Below are positions 57,641 to 64,000 of a DNA stretch of 64,000 bases, in pieces. The notes under the pieces are model-generated. The model was not told the origin of the DNA and did not search any database. It saw only the letters and a list, made by a program, of their open reading frames with translations. The stretch lies in assembly GCA_019454045.1 (NCBI GenBank), contig SKCR01023430.1, positions 62,001 to 126,000 of the forward strand. Reading direction: 5' to 3'. Position numbers and translations under genes: made by a program. Numbering within the stretch: the first letter of the stretch is position 1; every line of letters starts with the position of its first letter. This stretch comes from Zanthoxylum bungeanum. Taxonomy: Eukaryota > Streptophyta > Magnoliopsida > Sapindales > Rutaceae.

Positions 57641-57770
57641 GTCATGTCCAGCTGACGACGTTAAACTAAGCGCTAGAGCAATGAGGCAACCCATGTATTT
57701 TGTATATAAATTCAGATTTGGTGTTTTATTTCTGTGTGTTTAATTTTTGTAGGTAAAGTCACATTTCAGG

Positions 57771-58318
57771 ATGGAAGACGTTCTCGCAAATTTTCACAAA
57801 CATTTTCCTTCTCTCCCTCAAAACTCTCTATGAAATTCTACAAAGCTCGCTTGGAACGAATGAGACTTCTAATGAACAAAGGTATTCTGAATGACATATG
57901 TTGGCTTATTGAAGCACAGGTCCAATTGGAATGTGATTCCTCTGACTCTTTTATTTCATTTCTGCCTCATTTAGGAAGAAGCACCTATGCTAAAAAGAGA
58001 AGAGCTAAAAGAATGGGTGTTTTCTATAAATGTGCACGCAAGACATGTAATACTCGTTATCTTTCTTTAGGAATGATGTGTGATAACCGCGAAGATAAAA
58101 TTAAATTCATTAGGGATGACCTGAGTAAGGAGTCTTTATATGACATATTATTAACTCTTGAGACGCATCCCAATCGATATGTGTATCATGAAATTCGTAT
58201 GTTACATGCACAATTTCGAAAAGAAATACAACAATTAATTCTCAGGAATCTGACTTTAAAAGACCCTATTTGCCAATTTATAAGAAAATTGGATGGGAAG
58301 CTTATCCCTGACGCATAA
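57771..58318 (+). pseudogene. ORF3, unrecognised Athila accessory protein (G copy, one frameshift)
   Basis: The probable original start is ATG at 57771 (MEDVLANFHKHFPSLPQ), immediately after ACATTTCAGG; a lost base near 57829 shifts it. From there the frame stays open to 58318, reading YKARLERMRLLMNKG, RSTYAKKRRAKRMG, YKCARKTCNT and NREDKIKFIRDDLSKES, ending FIRKLDGKLIPDA. It reads through the position of the F stop. Two of the four F cysteines are replaced (Phe and Tyr). No known domain is recognised; length is about 182 codons, as in F. Confidence 0.7.
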
Positions 58319-58497
58319 ACGTCATTCAAGTCGTTACTTCCTGTAAATATTATTATATGTTTGTATTTATCTAATAATTATGATTTATTTTGTTATTTTC
58401 TTTTATTTTCTCCGATAGGATCCAGACTTTTTGACTTTAACGATATATTTTACTGTTTAGCTAATAATTATAATTTGGCAAGTACTAGTGCTATTAT

Positions 58498-58513
58498 TAC
58501 TCACCCTTTTTCA
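58498..58513 (+). promoter_or_regulatory. Candidate 3' splice site ahead of LOG in G
   Basis: ACTCACCCTTTTTCAG lies about 68 bases before the LOG start, matching the site in F at 11011-11025. Confidence 0.38.
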
Positions 58514-58580
58514 GTTTCTATAAATTGAGCTTGTCATTGCACTCTTGAAGACATCCAGAGTTGAGAAATAAATATAAAAA

Positions 58581-59262
58581 ATGAAAGCAGCTTTAAGAAG
58601 ATGAGTTGTAAACATCTGTGTGTTTTACAATACTAGTGTTGGTTCTAAGCCAGAGTTTGTTGAGGCAGCACATGAATTGGGTAGAGTCATAGCTAAAAGG
58701 AATATGCACTTAGTATATGAAGAACTCATTCTTGACTCTTGACCGTGAGGGTGGTGGCAATCTTAGACTAATGGGGTGTGTTTCAATGGCCGTACAGGAA
58801 GGAGGTAGTCAAGTTCTGAGAATCATCCTCAAACCTTTGGCAGAGGTGAATCTTATACGACTATCAAACGGAGAGGAACTTATCGTACTAGGTATGTCTG
58901 AACGAATTTTGGAAATGATTAATTGTGCTGATGCTTTTATTGCTTTGCCAGGTGGCTTGGGCACAATGAAGCAAATTTTTACAGTACTATCTTGGGCGAA
59001 CCTGAACATACACCAGAAATCGATTGGACTGTTTAACGCTGATAAATTTTATGATTTTCTTTATGTGTTCTTGATGATGTCCGGAGAAATGGGTTCGTGT
59101 CAAAACCTGTAAAAGAAATCCTCTTCATTGCCAAAACTACCTATGATTTAATTGACCAAATCTTAGCCTTTGAACCACAAATTGACAATATCCTTTCCAA
59201 GATTAACAGTCTGATAATAATCTTAGTAAAAGCGTCGGATAAATCTGGATCTTAACCTTTAA
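58581..59262 (+). pseudogene. LOG: LOG-family gene remnant in Athila G
   Basis: Homologous to the F LOG gene along its length. Starts MKAALRR at 58581 and meets a stop at codon 8. An insertion of about 31 bases near 58720 destroys the YGGG loop. The best frame, 58717-59112, reads GGNLRLMGCVSMAVQEGGS, MSERILEMINCADAFIALPG and GGLGTMKQIF. In the last, the glutamate of the family signature PGGxGTxxE is Gln, and Gly is Arg in GNLGLMG. A frameshift near 59085 separates the tail, which still ends INLDLNL and a stop. It proves that the gene was in the common ancestor of F and G; this copy cannot be active. Confidence 0.88.
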
Positions 59263-60510
59263 TTTTCATTTTAGATATAGAATTTCAGCTAACCATGTAC
59301 TGTTTTTAACTCTTCTTCTACATTTTGACATTGAGGACAATGTCTCAATTAGGTTTAAGGGAGGGGAATATTTGACTTGTATCTTATTTTTATTCTGTTG
59401 TTTTTATTTGATTTTTAGTAAAAAAAAATTCAAAAAAAAAAATTCAAAAAAATACTTTGTTTTTGTATTTTTAACTTGATTAATAAGGTGAAATAGGTGT
59501 GAGATAGTTGTGTAAGGAATTTCCACTCCTGAGACATATCTCAACCTATTCCATAACAAGTTAATTTTTGTTAATTTCATTTTGAATTATTTAATTTATG
59601 AATTCTCCATAAAACTGACTAAATGGATCTTCATATCCTCAGTTGACAGGTATTATCATCATACATGGTAAAATACGGCCATCAGTTGTAAATGAAAAGT
59701 TTGTAATATTCAGTGCTCTAGTTTAACTGGAGGAAGCATCTAAAACATGCAATTGAATAAAAAAATTATGTATATGAATAAAAAAAACATCTGAGATCCG
59801 AGTAATTAAGTCTGTAGGGGTGTTTTAACACCTAGTGCCCTAAAACCAACTGGTTTGGGAGACTGACCCAAAGCTCGCTACATGGATTAAAGATGTTATA
59901 TACAAAAAAAAAGATATTTGAAATCCGAGTAATTAAGTCTGTAAGGGTGTCTTAACACCTAGTGCCCTAAAGCCAACTGGCTTGGGAGTCACTGGCCCAA
60001 AGCTCGCTACATGGATTGAAGATATTGTAAAAATATAAAAAATAAAAAAAAATTCCATTGCTAAAAATGTGTGAATTCTGATATAACTTTTGGACAAAAA
60101 TATTACTTTCTTTTCAACTACACTTGTGAATATTATGGGCACAATGATTTGATTAAAACCCTGTTGGCTGTGTATATAGAGAATGGTAAAAATAATCGGA
60201 AAATTTACTTATTTGGTAATATAGAGAGAAAGAAAACTACTATTAACTTGGATAAAAAGTTTTACTTGATTAGTCACTAAGTTGTTTATTCTTTTTTCTC
60301 TTGTATTTTTTTTTATGTACATTAGATTGATGTTTGTGGGTATCGTTGCCGTAAGCACTCACGAGACTACAACTCGTCCACTAAAGACACCTATGGGTTT
60401 AAAGGCTTGTTGCATATGCTAAATGCAACCGTGATCCTTACGAAAGTGACTTAGTTAATTTTATTTTAAAGTTGTTTTTTGATGTTTTACTCAAGGACTA
60501 GCAAAATCTT
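59263..60510 (+). other. 3' noncoding region of G
   Basis: No gene. It contains an inner purine tract AGGTTTAAGGGAGGGG at 59351-59366, A-rich stretches near 59420-59450, and the structured repeat at 59792-60030. It is equivalent to 9006-10304 of F. Confidence 0.7.
59792..60030 (+). repeat. Tandem structured repeat in the G 3' region
   Basis: Two units 127 bases apart. Unit 1 has AACCAACTGGTT, unit 2 has AGCCAACTGGCT: both stem strands changed together. GGTGTTTTAACACC and GGTGTCTTAACACC precede them, and CCCAAAGCTCGCTACATGGATT ends each unit. F has the same array. Confidence 0.78.
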
Positions 60511-60523
60511 AGGTTTGGGGGTG
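60511..60523 (+). other. Polypurine tract of G
   Basis: AGGTTTGGGGGTG abuts the 3' LTR and is the same as in F. Confidence 0.9.
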
Positions 60524-61424
60524 TGATAAGCGGTAGCGGTAAATATTGATATATTTACCGCCCATTTTGACTTCATATTTTGTATTGTTTCTTGAGTTTT
60601 GTGATTATTTTGATGAGTTTTGTGTTATTTTGTAGATAAATAAAATAACAGGACTCTCTGGAATCAAATTAGGGCTTAAACGGTGAAAATCGAATGAAAA
60701 AGGGCAAAATTGGAATTCTACATCGCGACACGCAACACTTCTGCATCGCGACCGCTAACGTGCATGAGACACGTGTCAAAATCAGAGAAAATTGCTATCA
60801 TGCGCACTTCCTAACATGCGCCTTGCCACATGTCAACATAACAACAATCTTGCTAACATGCGTCTGCCACATGTCAACATCACAGCAATCTTGCTAACAT
60901 GCGCCAGACACGTGTCAACATCCCATGCTACCGACAATACACGTCATTACTGACATCAGCATCGCGACGTCGAGCCAATAATTTTACTGACAGCCACATG
61001 TCAAGATTGCATTGAATCAGTGGCGCGTCGTGACACACAAGTTGTTTACGTCGCGACACGCGAGGCATAATTTTTCCTATAAATTGAAGCTGAATTCAGA
61101 AGGAAAATTCATACCTTCTTTTGAGGATAAGAATACTAAGGAGATTGCATCTTGTTTGTTTATTTACAGCGTTCTGTATTTAATTATTTATTTTACGTAA
61201 TAGAATTTTCTTTATTTTACTTTTCAGTCTTTATTTTTACTGTTCAGTATGATGAGGTAACTCCCCTCTGCTGGGGTGAAAGGTTAAGCTTTTATTAGTA
61301 ATATTTAGATTGATCTCCCTTAGTTATAATATATAAACTATTTTAAAACCTGACTTAATAAGATACCTCATTTATGGTCGGTTGGACTTAATTAAATTTA
61401 TTTTAACCTGACTAAATTTGATAC
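60524..61424 (+). repeat. 3' LTR of G, split by copy D
   Basis: Opens TGATAAGCGGTAGCGG, a small duplication of the hairpin stem. It contains three units around TTGCTAACATGCGC with ACACGTGTC boxes (60765-60925), TATAAAT at about 61079 and a trace of the F-type ACCTCATTTATGGTCGG repeat. The rest lies beyond D, off the window. Confidence 0.85.
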
Positions 61425-63286
61425 TGTTAGTTCCTAGACATGCCAAGCATCTCTAAGACAAGATATTGTGTGAATAATCAAAAATAAGTTTGCGGAAAAA
61501 TGACTTATATTGATCGATTTGGATGTAATGATTTCAAAACTTTCTTTGCGTTTGTTGGAAGCTCTAAGTATTCTTTGAGTGAATCCAACCCAAGGGTGAG
61601 TTTCCCTATCACATTCTTTAACTCCAAATGTGCTAGCAAGCATGAAAATTTTGCAACAAAAACTTCAATGGGAGATGGTAAGTTTCGGCAACTTGAAGGA
61701 GAGAAGATAAAGTTTGTGTTTTCTTTGTATTTGTTTCCAAAACATAATCAAAGTCAACTCACAAAAGTTGTGTATATGCTTTACCAAAAGCAAAAGCAAA
61801 AGTGTTGGAGGGAAAATGGCATTAAATGCCCTCAACCACTTCCATCCCCGAAACGTGAGTAGTGATGTAAGTTGGTGGGCCCACCTCTTAAATTCAAAAT
61901 TCAAGTGGCTTGCTCAACACACTTCTGGCTCAGGTCCGCTTAATCCGATTAAATGAATTTTTTGTCCCGACGTAATTAAATACAATTTAATGAAATAATA
62001 ATGCCTAGCAAAATTATTACGAAAGTAGCTTACGAATTAATTCCAAATTAATTCGTTCGCCCGAATTAAAATCCAATTTTAATTCCGCTTTGAAATCTGA
62101 TTTCAATTAATATATTATTTAATCGATTTATTACAAATTAATCGCGTTCTCTCTTCTATTAGAATTTTATCCCAGATAAATTCTTGCTATAATTAATCCC
62201 ATATTAATTTTCTCCCTATCATAATTAATCCTAGATTAATTCTATACGAGTTAAATGTCATCGGTGAATCTTTGGGAAGCAACCTAAGAGATCCCTGGAT
62301 ATGTTGGCAGTAAATTCGGCTGTCAGACTATCCGAACACGTGCGTACCCCGTACCACGTTCTTACCGATTTACAAGACATGGTTGGCTTCTAGCAAAGCA
62401 CCGTGGCTACCCAATTCTCCCGAAATATTCAACATAGAATATATAATCTATATCAGACATAGTATACTATGTATTGCGTATTACGATCCAGTATCGATTA
62501 TCACATGCTTGGCCTGGGGCTGGAATTGTGTCTGCCCCGTACGAAACATATATCGGATCACAAGCAACTAGTCTCTTTAATCGGATAATCATGACCTAGT
62601 CTTACTATCCCGATAGCTGCAGCATATAAGAGTATTATTTCTGTATCCCTGCATGATCATCTTCTCCATATGACTGAAGTGATACTTCCATCTTGACATC
62701 ACACCCAATACACTATGATTCTCAATAAACCCGGAAGAGGCATACATAGAACTTGTTAAAGTCCCGGACGATCAAAACCAAAGCGTACTGATTGTCGCAA
62801 GTATTAGCGATGCAAGTCTCAGGTTAATACCACATACACTTACCCAGATGCGGATTCCCATAGACATATAGTTATACTACCAATAGGATTCCGATGGGTC
62901 TATCCAGAGCGAAGCTGTTCTCGATCCAACGGCTAACAGAACCTCATATCACACTTGCATAAGTATCCTGCACTTAAATATATGAGAACTATGATGTTAA
63001 GCTTCCATAACGCGCACAAGTGTAATACAGTTTATTTCGCATTATCGATGTCCAGTCTCGATAATACTACGACTAGGGATATTTAATGATTAAACTGTTC
63101 GTGGATTAATATTATCTCATATCTTATTAATCCGGAACTATCATAAGGACTTTTATCATTTATATATCAAAGTAATCTAATTACAAAATGATAAAATAAC
63201 AATTTCCTTTGTCACATAATTAATTTGTACAAAAACCACAATGTCATTTTACAAATAATGATGCTATGGGTCATAGTTGTCCAACA
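61425..63286 (-). repeat. 3' LTR of copy D
   Basis: On the minus strand runs TGTTGGACAACTATGACCCA to GGAACTAACA. It is more diverged from B and C than they are from each other. It keeps GCTAGCACA and GTGATAGGGAAAC near its end, and the palindrome ladder at about 61965-62250. Confidence 0.9.
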
Positions 63287-63288
63287 AT

Positions 63289-63299
63289 CTCCCACTTGG
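63289..63299 (-). other. Polypurine tract of copy D
   Basis: CCAAGTGGGAGAT on the minus strand stands against the LTR. Confidence 0.85.
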
Positions 63300-63369
63300 C
63301 TCATAGCCAATCACTCAAGTATCTAACACCTGAACTATGTACGTGTCACTCAAACTTCTGCAGAGAAAT

Positions 63370-63999
63370 CACTTTCGTCAGCGGATATGCAATGTTGTCA
63401 TCTGAAGTGATCTTTTCGTCATCACATCGCCACGATGTATGATCTCACGTATAAGATGGAAATGTCGAAGTACATGCTTGGATTGTTGATGAGACCGCGG
63501 TTCTTTAGCCTGCGTTACAGCCCCGTTATTGTCACAATACAAAAGAACAGGCACAAATGTTAACAGAACTACTCCTAATCCAATTAGGAATTTACGAATC
63601 CAAACTGCTTCTTTGGTTGCCTTAGCTGCAGCGATATATTCCGATTCTGTTGTTGAATCAGCAACAGTCTGTTGCTTGGAAGATTTCCAGCTCACTGCTC
63701 CATTGTTCGAACAAAATATATACCCAGATTGTGACTTGGAGTCGTCTTTATCGGTTTGGAAACTTGCATCGGTGAACCCAGTCATCTCAAGTTCTCCATC
63801 TCCATAGACTAAGAAATCATCCTTAGTTCGTCTAAGATACTTAAGGATGTTCTTAACAGCAATCCAGTGACCATCACCTGGATCGGCCTGATAGCGACTA
63901 CATATGCTCAAAGTATATGAGACATCGGGTCGTGTACATATCACAACATACATGATCGATCCGACTGCAGAAGCAAACGGGATCCGACTCATGTTATCT
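63370..63999 (-). pseudogene. pol: Copy D reverse transcriptase end and RNase H, partial
   Basis: An open stretch from the window edge to about 63418: MSRIPFASAVGSIMYVVICT, TGFTDASFQTDKDDSKSQSG, VADSTTESEYIAA and LLYCDNNGAVTQAKEPRSHQ. The RNase H catalytic residues missing from A and B are present. One base is lost near 63418 compared with copy C, shifting the final 25 codons. The frame may continue beyond the edge; only this part is visible. Confidence 0.88.
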
Positions 64000-64000
64000 C

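Larger units (their letters stand above)
51838..61424 (+). mobile_element. Athila-type gypsy element G, decayed, carrying ORF3 and LOG remnants
   Basis: Same family and gene order as F, on the plus strand: truncated 5' LTR, gag, protease, reverse transcriptase, RNase H, integrase, ORF3, LOG, structured tandem repeat, polypurine tract and 3' LTR. Copia copy D is inserted in the 3' LTR at 61425, so the element continues beyond the window. Stops and shifts are more frequent than in F. Protein identity to F appears fairly high by eye, but LTRs differ considerably. Confidence 0.9.
61425..64000 (-). mobile_element. Copia LTR retrotransposon copy D, cut by the window edge
   Basis: Same family as A-C. 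Its 3' LTR (61425-63286 on plus coordinates) is followed on the minus strand by a polypurine tract and the RNase H end of pol. The 5' part and the other target duplication are beyond the window. It is inserted in the 3' LTR of G. Confidence 0.92.

Overview
This window is plant repeat DNA, almost entirely LTR retrotransposons inserted beside and inside one another. I see no ordinary host gene, no rRNA or tRNA gene and no CRISPR array. A seed plant (probably a dicot, species undetermined) is indicated by Athila-type Ty3/gypsy elements with a tRNA-Asp-like primer site, Copia elements primed by initiator tRNA-Met, LTRs of about 2-2.5 kb, and CpG-to-TpG/CpA decay.

Layout. (1) 1-~5460: Copia copy A, decayed, its 5' LTR off the left edge. 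(2) ~5460-6853: older filler with a ~184-bp tandem repeat. (3) 6854-29620: Athila element F on the minus strand, with intact LTRs and target duplication ATAAG; Copia copy B (14415-24682, duplication CACAC) sits inside its pol. (4) 29626-30406: older filler, continuous with block 2 before F inserted. (5) 30407-49978: large element E with 2.5-kb LTRs and a decayed Copia-like interior; Copia copy C (33262-43522, duplication CATGT) sits in its leader. (6) 49979-51837: AT-rich filler. (7) 51838-61424: second Athila element G on the plus strand, its 5' LTR cut short; Copia copy D (61425 to the right edge, minus strand) is inserted in its 3' LTR. A, B, C and D are one Copia family; F and G are one Athila family.

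Most striking content. Both Athila elements carry two extra genes, in sense orientation, between integrase and the 3' LTR. The first is an unrecognised protein of about 180 residues, called ORF3 here. The second is an intronless LOG-family gene, the family that activates cytokinin by removing ribose phosphate from cytokinin nucleotides. In F the LOG frame is a full 217 codons with both family motifs, while gag, pol and ORF3 around it are broken. In G the LOG copy is broken and its motif glutamate is changed. The order integrase, ORF3, LOG, structured tandem repeat, polypurine tract, LTR is the same in both, so the capture predates both copies.

Other structure: a covarying hairpin repeat in the Athila 3' region, ACGTG boxes upstream of a TATA box in the Athila LTR, a ladder of short palindromes in every Copia LTR, a candidate 2.4-kb leader intron in the Copia family, a GCCAAAG motif repeated in the leaders of two Copia families, and a shared pol deletion marking A and B as a non-autonomous lineage. 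All comparisons were by eye.
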